Positions 17,274-23,674 of a stretch of DNA of 24,755 bases are shown here, one piece after another. The translations under genes were made by a program, and so were the position numbers. This DNA is from Flavobacteriaceae bacterium (GTDB lineage: Bacteria; Bacteroidota; Bacteroidia; Flavobacteriales; Flavobacteriaceae), in assembly GCA_021647405.1 (NCBI GenBank), contig JAKIUU010000034.1, positions 1 to 24,755 on the forward strand, read 5' to 3'. Positions within the stretch are counted from its first letter, which is position 1. Each line of letters begins with the position of its first letter. The notes below the pieces were generated by a model. The model was given only the letters and a program-made list of their open reading frames with translations. It did not search any database and was not told the DNA's origin.

Positions 17274-19127
17274 ATGAAAAAATACAGAATATACTTAATA
17301 GGCGCTGCCATTTTAATATTGGGAATTATTATTGGCAATACCTTTTCGGGAAGTGACAAAGCGACTACCGATACACACAAAAAGGAAGAACACAATTTTG
17401 TGCAAGACCCTGTAACCAAGTTGTGGACCTGCTCTATGCACCCACAAATTAAAATGAAAAAACCAGGTAAATGTCCTATTTGTGGCATGACCTTAATACC
17501 AGTAAGCAATAATAAGAGTGAAGAAAAAGTAGGCGATGACGAGGTTGTGCTCACCGCAGATGCTATTAAATTAGCCGATATTCAATCTAGCAAAGTAATG
17601 AAAGCTAGCGCTATAAAAGATTTGCGCTTATTGGGACGAATCCAACCAGACGAAAGAAAATTATACAATCAAGCAGCTCATATTCCGGGTAGGATAGAAC
17701 GTTTGTATGTAAACTTTACGGGCGAAAAAGTGGTAAAAGGTCAAAAGATTATCAGTTTGTACTCTCCAGAGTTAATTACTGCTCAAAAAGAGTTGTTTGA
17801 GGCTATAAAATCTAAAAAGATTTATCCACAGTTATACACAGCAACAATCAACAAATTAAAATTGTGGAAATTAACCGATGCACAAATCAGTGCCATCGAA
17901 AAGTCGGGTAAAGTACAAGAGAATATAGATATTTTATCAGACTATACGGGTTATGTTATGAAACGTAAAGTAGAATTGGGCGACCATGTAATGGCAGGTA
18001 CAAATCTATTTAAGATAGCCGACTTAAGCAGGGTATGGATTATGTTTGAAGCGTACGAACGCGATTTGCCTTTTATTCATCTAAATGACGCCGTAAGCTT
18101 TACCGTTCAGGCCTTAAAAGGACAAGCTTTTAAAGGAAAAGTTACCTATATCGATCCGTTTGTAGATGCCAAAACACGTATTGCAAAAGTAAGGGTAGAG
18201 GTGGGTAATAAAAACGCAAAATTATTACCCGAAATGTATGTCAATGGCCTCATTAAAGCCAGATTGAAAAATAGCAGTGACGTAATTGTTGTGCCAAAAT
18301 CGGCTGTATTATGGACAGGAAAACGCTCTGTTGTTTATGTAAAAATGCCCCATAAAACCATTACATCATTCAAATACAGAGAAGTGATATTAGGCGAAAC
18401 TTTAGGTGATTTTTATATCATTAAAAACGGTCTTAAAGCCGGCGAAGTTATTGCTACAAATGCGGTGTTTAGAATTGATGCGGCTGCCCAATTAAACGGT
18501 CAGAAAAGTATGATGAATCCTACAGGAGCCAAAGGTAATACCGGTGGTATGAATATGCCCGGTATGGATATGGGTGGCGATAAAAAGAAATCTAAGATGA
18601 GTGATGCCGAAATGAAAAAAATGAAAAAACCAGCCAAGAATAGGGGAAACATGGTGATGATTGATAAAAATAAAATTGATAAAAAATTTAAGCGTCAATT
18701 AGGACAAGTAGTACATGTTTATATCCAATTAAAAGACGCCCTTGCTAAAGACGATTTTGTAACGGCTAAAAATAATTCAAAAGCTTTAAAAAGCGCGTTT
18801 GCGAAAGTAGATATGAGTCTGCTTTTAGGAGACGCACACAATGCGTGGATGGCCGACTTGAAAATGTTAAACAGAGCCAACAATAGTATTATTGCGGCTA
18901 AGAATATTAAAAATCAGCGAAACAATTTTGGTCCATTAGGAGCTGCCTTGTCTAAAGTGATAGATACGTACGGTATAATATCTAAAAAAGATAAAATCTA
19001 TTTAGACTATTGTCCTATGGTAAAGCAGGTTTGGTTGAGTTACGACAAAGCCATTATAAACCCGTATTACGGTAAATCTATGCCTACTTGTGGTGAAGTT
19101 AAAAAAGAAATAGTATCAAATAAATAA
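17274..19127 (+). CDS. cusB: CusB-like adaptor with N-terminal HMBD and C-terminal DUF3347
   Basis: A 617-residue protein. An N-terminal membrane anchor (about 5-22) precedes a heavy-metal-binding domain at 51-72 (WTCSMHP, then PGKCPICGM). The adaptor core follows, with lipoyl halves at about 135-170 and 222-260 and a beta-barrel to about 350. A Met-rich linker (about 412-460: GGMNMPGMDMGGD) leads to a DUF3347 domain (about 470-617) with the YCPM, NPYYGKSMPTCG and EVKKEI motifs. Compared with a plain adaptor of about 400 residues, the two extra modules and the Met linker give three likely copper-binding sites in one subunit. It would deliver Cu(I)/Ag(I) to CusA (from knowledge of CusB). It lies 11 bp after the channel gene. 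Confidence 0.9.
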   Translation: MKKYRIYLIGAAILILGIIIGNTFSGSDKATTDTHKKEEHNFVQDPVTKLWTCSMHPQIKMKKPGKCPICGMTLIPVSNNKSEEKVGDDEVVLTADAIKLADIQSSKVMKASAIKDLRLLGRIQPDERKLYNQAAHIPGRIERLYVNFTGEKVVKGQKIISLYSPELITAQKELFEAIKSKKIYPQLYTATINKLKLWKLTDAQISAIEKSGKVQENIDILSDYTGYVMKRKVELGDHVMAGTNLFKIADLSRVWIMFEAYERDLPFIHLNDAVSFTVQALKGQAFKGKVTYIDPFVDAKTRIAKVRVEVGNKNAKLLPEMYVNGLIKARLKNSSDVIVVPKSAVLWTGKRSVVYVKMPHKTITSFKYREVILGETLGDFYIIKNGLKAGEVIATNAVFRIDAAAQLNGQKSMMNPTGAKGNTGGMNMPGMDMGGDKKKSKMSDAEMKKMKKPAKNRGNMVMIDKNKIDKKFKRQLGQVVHVYIQLKDALAKDDFVTAKNNSKALKSAFAKVDMSLLLGDAHNAWMADLKMLNRANNSIIAAKNIKNQRNNFGPLGAALSKVIDTYGIISKKDKIYLDYCPMVKQVWLSYDKAIINPYYGKSMPTCGEVKKEIVSNK

Positions 19128-19149
19128 TAACAATTAAAATAAAAACACA

Positions 19150-19695
19150 ATGAAAAAATTTAGTTTAAAATCCGTTTTACTATTAGCTGTTGCTATGAGC
19201 CTGTCAGTATTTACTTACGGACAACACGACCATAATATGATGAATATGAATCATAAAAAGGAAGGTATGATGAAAGGTAAAAAAATGATGGTCATGCTTA
19301 AAGACCAAAATTTAAACAAAGCCTATATGCATTATATAATGATAAAAAAATCTTTGTTTAAGGCTGATACCAAACGCGTTAAAATGATGTCTCAGATGCT
19401 GGTTGGTATTTTAAATACTTATGGAAAAGCTAACGAAGCCTCTTCTATAGCTGCTAAGTTAGCAGCTAGTACAGAAATAGAAGGCCAACGCAAGTTGTTT
19501 GCCGAACTAACACTGGCCTTTGAGCCTTTGTTAAAAGACCAAGTAGCTAAAGGAACTGTTTATAAAAACTTTTGTCCTATGGCAAATGGATCTGGCGCTT
19601 ATTGGTTTTCAAATTCAGAGAATATTGTAAACCCCTATATGGGTACTGCCATGCCTGGTTGTGGCACAGTTAAAGAAACCATTAAGTCAATGTAA
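19150..19695 (+). CDS. exported DUF3347 protein with Met/His-rich head
   Basis: A 181-residue protein: signal peptide (AMSLSVFTYGQ, about 1-24), then HDHNMMNMNHKKEGMMKGKKMM, a copper-binding-like Met/His stretch, then a DUF3347 domain. The C-terminal motif FCPMANGSGAYWFS, then NPYMGTAMPGCGTVKETI, is a close parallel of the C-terminus of the preceding CusB. This stand-alone copy may be a soluble periplasmic copper carrier, functionally like CusF although unrelated in sequence (inference). It lies 22 bp after cusB and is followed by a strong hairpin. Confidence 0.85.
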   Translation: MKKFSLKSVLLLAVAMSLSVFTYGQHDHNMMNMNHKKEGMMKGKKMMVMLKDQNLNKAYMHYIMIKKSLFKADTKRVKMMSQMLVGILNTYGKANEASSIAAKLAASTEIEGQRKLFAELTLAFEPLLKDQVAKGTVYKNFCPMANGSGAYWFSNSENIVNPYMGTAMPGCGTVKETIKSM

Positions 19696-19704
19696 TTATG
19701 TTGT

Positions 19705-19746
19705 AAAGCTGTATTACTTAAAATAAAGCTTTGTAATACAGCTTTT
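19705..19746 (+). terminator. strong hairpin after the DUF3347 gene
   Basis: AAAGCTGTATTAC (19705-19717) is perfectly complementary to GTAATACAGCTTT (19733-19745), a 13-bp stem with a 15-nt loop, followed by a short TTTTAATT. The T-run is brief, so it may end only part of transcription. It splits the long operon into a pump part and a lipoprotein/PII/AraC part, and could instead protect the upstream mRNA from decay. Confidence 0.55.
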
Positions 19747-19763
19747 AATTAAAAAAAACAGAT

Positions 19764-20177
19764 ATGAAAACAAAGAGAATTTTTTTAGTATTGGGTGTTT
19801 TAGCTATTGGATTAATCAGTACAAGTTGTGCCGATAAAGTAAATCAAGAGAAAAAAACAACTGTCCAAACAAAAGAGAATATTGTAAAATCTGAAAAAAC
19901 AGTCCAACTTAAATCGAGTTATGTGTGCTATGTTAATGACCGATTTATGGGAGCAGAACAAATACCAGTAGCTGTTGATGGGAAAACATATTATGGATGC
20001 TGTGCTGGTTGTGTAGATAAGCTGAAGAAAAATTTGGGAAATGTACGCTATGCTACAGATCCTTTAACAGGAACCAAAGTTGACAAGGCAACGGCTTTTA
20101 TTGTGTTAAAACCACATGCCAATGGTGTTGTGTTGTATTTTGAATCTGAAGATAATTATAAGAAATATTCTAGATAA
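19764..20177 (+). CDS. lipoprotein with YHS/TRASH-like metal-binding domain
   Basis: A 137-residue protein with a lipobox (ISTSC, Cys at about residue 23), a Lys/Thr-rich spacer, and from about 52 a small domain. The domain reads VCYVNDRFMG, then QIPVAVDGKTYYGCCAGC, where the Cys-x-x-x-Asn and CCxxC pattern is typical of YHS/TRASH-type metal-binding knuckles. The tail (TDPLTGTKVDKATAFIV, then VVLYFESEDNYKKY) also fits that fold. It probably faces the periplasm on the inner or outer membrane and binds Cu or another soft metal. I do not recognise a named gene. It lies between the pump genes and the PII gene. Confidence 0.72.
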   Translation: MKTKRIFLVLGVLAIGLISTSCADKVNQEKKTTVQTKENIVKSEKTVQLKSSYVCYVNDRFMGAEQIPVAVDGKTYYGCCAGCVDKLKKNLGNVRYATDPLTGTKVDKATAFIVLKPHANGVVLYFESEDNYKKYSR

Positions 20178-20226
20178 GTAATTGTAAAAAGACTTTGACA
20201 GATAGAGAATGTAAAATAAATAAAAG

Positions 20227-20547
20227 ATGAAAGAAATAAAAGCATTTATACGTACAGAAAAACTAAATAAAGTAGCCGAGCAACTTAAGAAAAATAAGTT
20301 TTGTTGTTTTACAGTTTTTGAAGGAGAAGGCGTGGGTAATTATGCCGATCCATTGACAGAATACCCGAGTTTAAAATTTCCATATTTGCATACAAAAGTT
20401 ATAAAACTTGAGATAGTATGCTCTAAAGAAAATGTAGATAGTATACTGACAATAATTAAAACTTTTGCCCATACCGGCGAAAGTGGCGATGGTATTATTT
20501 ATGTTATGGATGTGGAACAAAAGATAAAAATTAAGCACGCTCTGTAA
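20227..20547 (+). CDS. PII-like signalling protein (PII-NG type), copy 2
   Basis: A 106-residue paralogue of the protein at 7562, with the same start (MKEIKAFIRTEKLNKVAEQL), core strand KVIKLEIVCSKENVDSILTII and DGIIYVMDV end. The Tyr51-bearing T-loop of GlnB is again missing (GNYADPLTEYPSLKFPY instead). TGESGDGII keeps the canonical nucleotide-loop glycines better than copy 1 does. Two Cys at positions 25 and 26 (KFCCF) are absent from copy 1 and could bind metal. It lies next to the regulator gene (22 bp) in the copper operon. Function in metal signalling is inferred from context only. Confidence 0.83.
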   Translation: MKEIKAFIRTEKLNKVAEQLKKNKFCCFTVFEGEGVGNYADPLTEYPSLKFPYLHTKVIKLEIVCSKENVDSILTIIKTFAHTGESGDGIIYVMDVEQKIKIKHAL

Positions 20548-20569
20548 TTAATAATTCAAATTCAAAATC

Positions 20570-21151
20570 ATGGTTTCTCATAAATTAAAAGAACTGCGTA
20601 TTAAAGGGATGGTCTGTAACCGATGTATAAATGTGGTTGCAGAAGAGTTAGATAAACTTGGCGCCACTATTTTAGAAATTAAATTGGGTAAAGTCCTTAT
20701 AAGATACCCCGAATTTAAAATTTCTTTACAAGATATAGAAAGGTCTTTAGAAAAACACGATTTTGAATTGATTATTGACGAAGAGACCAAAATTATAGAA
20801 GCTATCAAGACTATTTTAGTAGAGATTGTAAGCGATTTGCCTATTAAAATGACAACCAATTTGTCTACTATTTTGATTCAAAAGATACACAAAGATTATA
20901 CCTATTTAAGCAAACTGTTTTCAGTAAAATTAGAGATTACAATCGAAAAATATTTCATCCATTTAAAAATAGAAAAAGCCAAAGAGCTTATTGAAGCCGG
21001 GCAGTTAAATTTTACCGAAATTTCGTACGATTTGGGGTATAGCAGTGTTAATTATCTCTCCAGTCAGTTTAAACAAATTACAGGCATGCGTATGGGAGAA
21101 TATAAGAAGTTATCTGTCTGGGACAGAAGAGGATTAGACAAGATTTTATAA
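20570..21151 (+). CDS. AraC-family regulator with N-terminal HMA-like domain
   Basis: A 193-residue protein. Residues 5-72 resemble a heavy-metal-associated domain: KELRIKGMVCNRCINVV with Cys16 and Cys19 in the CxxC loop, then VLIRYPEFKISLQDIERSLEKHDFEL. Residues about 100-190 form an AraC DNA-binding domain with two helix-turn-helix units and the signature ISYDLGYSSVNYLSSQFKQ, then GMRMGEYKK. It has no cupin or other usual AraC sensor. The simplest reading is a cytosolic Cu(I) sensor binding metal through the HMA loop and controlling the island. The architecture recurs beside CopA genes in Bacteroidota as I recall; I know of no experimental proof. It is the last gene before a strong terminator. 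Confidence 0.85.
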   Translation: MVSHKLKELRIKGMVCNRCINVVAEELDKLGATILEIKLGKVLIRYPEFKISLQDIERSLEKHDFELIIDEETKIIEAIKTILVEIVSDLPIKMTTNLSTILIQKIHKDYTYLSKLFSVKLEITIEKYFIHLKIEKAKELIEAGQLNFTEISYDLGYSSVNYLSSQFKQITGMRMGEYKKLSVWDRRGLDKIL

Positions 21152-21193
21152 GTTTCATCCTTAATAGTATAGAGAAACACCTATAATTTAAAA

Positions 21194-21201
21194 TACCTTT
21201 G
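21194..21201 (+). promoter_or_regulatory. -7 box in the regulator/cytochrome intergenic region
   Basis: TACCTTTG fits TAnnTTTG. It lies 43 bp after the AraC stop and 54 bp before the terminator stem at 21255, so it would drive a transcript of about 100 nt or a leader with an 8-codon frame (21213-21239). CACCT/AGGTG flanks the box (21177-21181 and 21201-21205). Confidence 0.35.
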
Positions 21202-21254
21202 AGGTGAAACAAATGAGTAGTTTTAAAATGTTTGGTTAAATTGGTTAATAATGG

Positions 21255-21305
21255 ATATCCCATCAAAATTATGTAAATACACTTTTTTGATGGGATATTT
21301 TTTTA
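21255..21305 (+). terminator. strong intrinsic terminator after the HMA-AraC gene
   Basis: ATATCCCATCAAAA (21255-21268) pairs perfectly with TTTTGATGGGATAT (21285-21298), a 14-bp stem, followed immediately by a T-run of seven. It is the clearest rho-independent terminator in the window and marks the end of the copper-pump operon on the plus strand. Confidence 0.85.
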
Positions 21306-21365
21306 GCACATTTTTTTAACCATTTGTAAGAATAAAATTTTAACTGATAAAAAATCAATATCATT

Positions 21366-22070
21366 ATGAAAAAAATACTTTATTTAAGTACAATAACTGT
21401 TTTTGTAGCCTTTGTAACCCTTATATCTTTAACAGGATGCAAAGATTCTGATAAAACAAACAAAGACAAAATGCAAAACATGAAAGGGATGAAAAATAGG
21501 GGGCATGATGATGATCATACTCATAAAGGGCAAGACAAAATGACCAATCACATGAAACATATGGATGACGTAAGAGATTGGCTAAAAGAAGAGTTGGGCG
21601 ATGACTATGATAAACCTATCAAAGAAGCTACAGGTGCTCAGATAGCCTTCGGAAAATCTATTTACGATAAAACCTGTTTTACCTGTCACGGCACTACAGG
21701 TAAAGGCGACGGTATGGCAGCCGCAGCTTTAAACCCTAAGCCTGCAGATTTTACAGACCCAGAGCATTCTAGTTATTATTCAGACAGCGGACGCCTTTAT
21801 ATTATAAAAAATGGTATAAAAGATTCGCCAATGGTAGGTTGGGGAAGCTCTCTTAGCGAAAAAGAAATACTAGCAGTTTACGCATACGTTAAATCATTAA
21901 GGGCTAAAACTACCGCAGTGCAAACAGATGCAAAAGGCATGTATGTTTGCCCCATGCATCCCAATGAAACTGGCAATAAAGGTGATGTGTGTCCTAAATG
22001 TGGTATGACTATGGTCATGAATAAAAAGATGATAAAAAAAGACCACAACGCTGATGGGCATACCCATTAA
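21366..22070 (+). CDS. lipoprotein with cytochrome c and heavy-metal-binding (HMBD) domains
   Basis: A 234-residue protein. A lipobox LTGC (Cys25) is followed by a His/Asp/Met/Lys-rich linker (30-65: DDDHTHKG, MTNHMKHM) and a single-haem class I cytochrome c domain (about 92-180) with CFTCH at 104-108 and a likely axial Met156. An HMBD follows at 193-214 (YVCPMHP, then CPKCGM), and the tail ends DGHTH. It is anchored to a membrane in the periplasm. Fusing a haem carrier to a copper-binding module suggests electron transfer to or from bound copper (inference). It stands between the terminator and the NDH-2-like gene. Confidence 0.85.
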   Translation: MKKILYLSTITVFVAFVTLISLTGCKDSDKTNKDKMQNMKGMKNRGHDDDHTHKGQDKMTNHMKHMDDVRDWLKEELGDDYDKPIKEATGAQIAFGKSIYDKTCFTCHGTTGKGDGMAAAALNPKPADFTDPEHSSYYSDSGRLYIIKNGIKDSPMVGWGSSLSEKEILAVYAYVKSLRAKTTAVQTDAKGMYVCPMHPNETGNKGDVCPKCGMTMVMNKKMIKKDHNADGHTH

Positions 22071-22172
22071 ACCATTAAAAATATTTTCAACATATAGAAA
22101 ATAGTTCTGAGAAAAGCAGGGGTTTCTGTTTTAAAATGTAATTGACTAACTTTAAATTTTGCAGTGAAGGTT

Positions 22173-22191
22173 TACAAGGTAATACCCTGTA
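22173..22191. promoter_or_regulatory. short inverted repeat upstream of the NDH-2-like gene
   Basis: TACAAGG-TAATA-CCCTGTA is a near-perfect dyad (one mismatch in 7-bp arms, 5-bp spacer), of the size of a small repressor or MerR-like operator, 43 bp before the start codon. No CueR-type match is claimed. Confidence 0.3.
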
Positions 22192-22233
22192 TCATCCTCT
22201 TAAAAAAATTGATGTTAATATAATTTAGAAGCC

Positions 22234-23565
22234 ATGAAAAAAAATAAAACATCTCAATGTTGTGACGATAGTGCTTGTTGCGATGTGGCCTCAATATGTT
22301 TGCCACAGCCCAAATTGCCGCGTGTTGTCGTTATAGGTGGCGGTTTTGCCGGACTGGCATTGGTAGAAGGATTAAAGAAACAAGAAGTTCAAGTAGTTTT
22401 AATTGATAGTAATAACTTTCACCAATTTCAACCTTTATTATATCAAGTTGCCACAAGCGGTTTAGAACCTGATAGCATTGTTTTTCCTTTCAGAAAACAA
22501 TTATCCGGCTATAAAAATGTGAGTTTTAGATTGGCTAAAGTTGAAGAAATCCAAACCGAAGCAAATACTGTCATTACCAATAAAGGCAATTTAACTTACG
22601 ATTATTTGGTTTTGGCAACAGGGACTAAAACAAATTTTTTCGGTATGAAAAATGTCGAAGAAAATAGCTTGGGACTCAAAGATATTCGCGATTCCCTGAA
22701 TATTCGTCATAATATGCTACAAAATTTAGAACAAGCGGCCATCACTTGCGATGATGATGAACGCGATGCCCTTACAAATTTTGTCATTGTTGGCGGTGGT
22801 CCGGCTGGTATCGAAATGGCTGGCGCATTGGCCGAATTCTGCAAATTTGTTTTGCCCAAAGATTATCCGGAGTATCCCGCTTCTATCATGAAAATTTATC
22901 TGCTTGAAGCATCGGGTAAAATTCTGTCGGTTATGTCAGAGAAAGCTTCAAATAGTGCCTTAAAGTTTTTAAAGGCACTAAATGTAGAAGTTTTGGTTAA
23001 CGAAGCCGTTACAGATTATGATGGCAAAGTTGTAAAAACAAAAAGTGGGAAAGAATTCAAGGCGAGAAATTTTATTTGGACAGCAGGTGTCAAAGGGCAA
23101 TTGCCAAATGGTATTGACAGTACACATATTGTAGGTGGTAACAGATTAAAAGTGGATGCCTTTTTAAAAGTTGAAGGCTATAAAAATGTTTTTGCCATTG
23201 GCGATATTGCTGCCCAGATTTCTAAAGACAGACCAAGAGGGCATCCTCAAGTGGCACAACCTGCCATTCAGCAAGGTAAAAACCTATCAAAAAACTTGAT
23301 GCGAATTATCCAAAATAAACCTTTAAGCGCTTTTAAATACAACGATAAGGGCTCTTTGGCAACTGTTGGTAAAAAACGCGCCGTAGCCGATTTGGGAAAA
23401 TTAAAATTTACCGGCTATTTTGCGTGGCTTTTGTGGTCGTTTGTACACCTTATGTCTATTAGTGGTTTTAGAAATAAAGTATTGGTCGGTTTAAATTGGG
23501 CGATAAGTTATTTTACTTACGATAAGAGTAATAGATTGATTATTAGGAAATTTAAAGGCAAATAA
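22234..23565 (+). CDS. NDH-2-like NAD(P)/FAD oxidoreductase with Cys-rich N-terminal tail
   Basis: A 443-residue flavoprotein of the type II NADH dehydrogenase family. The FAD-binding motif VVVIGGGFAG is at 31-40 and the NAD(P) motif VIVGGGPAGIEMAG at about 184-197. The second FAD contact NVFAIGDIA is at about 318-326, and a C-terminal amphipathic/hydrophobic stretch (FTGYFAWLLWSFVHLMSISGF) serves for membrane attachment. Preceding the Rossmann fold is a 22-residue tail with Cys9, Cys10, Cys15, Cys16 and Cys22 (CCDDSACC pattern), not part of ordinary NDH-2. E. coli NDH-2 is known to reduce Cu(II), so a metal-handling role is plausible beside CopA. The start at 22234 is the only ATG that includes the tail; a later start would have to fall within the Rossmann fold. 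Confidence 0.85.
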   Translation: MKKNKTSQCCDDSACCDVASICLPQPKLPRVVVIGGGFAGLALVEGLKKQEVQVVLIDSNNFHQFQPLLYQVATSGLEPDSIVFPFRKQLSGYKNVSFRLAKVEEIQTEANTVITNKGNLTYDYLVLATGTKTNFFGMKNVEENSLGLKDIRDSLNIRHNMLQNLEQAAITCDDDERDALTNFVIVGGGPAGIEMAGALAEFCKFVLPKDYPEYPASIMKIYLLEASGKILSVMSEKASNSALKFLKALNVEVLVNEAVTDYDGKVVKTKSGKEFKARNFIWTAGVKGQLPNGIDSTHIVGGNRLKVDAFLKVEGYKNVFAIGDIAAQISKDRPRGHPQVAQPAIQQGKNLSKNLMRIIQNKPLSAFKYNDKGSLATVGKKRAVADLGKLKFTGYFAWLLWSFVHLMSISGFRNKVLVGLNWAISYFTYDKSNRLIIRKFKGK

Positions 23566-23626
23566 GAGTGTCAAAATATTATAATTTATTTACATAAAAG
23601 TATATGCCAAAGTTTAAACTATAATT

Positions 23627-23634
23627 TAACTTTG
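23627..23634 (+). promoter_or_regulatory. -7 box for copA inside a small dyad
   Basis: TAACTTTG fits TAnnTTTG and lies 41 bp before the ATG at 23675. It overlaps the right arm of CAAAGTT (23608-23614)/AACTTTG (23628-23634), spaced 13 bp, so a protein bound to the dyad could control the promoter. Confidence 0.42.
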
Positions 23635-23674
23635 ATGTTTATAATCAAGGATATAAATATTTAAAAATACCATT

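Noticed and set aside
21078..21266. Minus-strand frame over the AraC 3' end and terminator
   Set aside because: Overlaps the conserved AraC signature in antisense and includes one arm of the terminator; no protein features.
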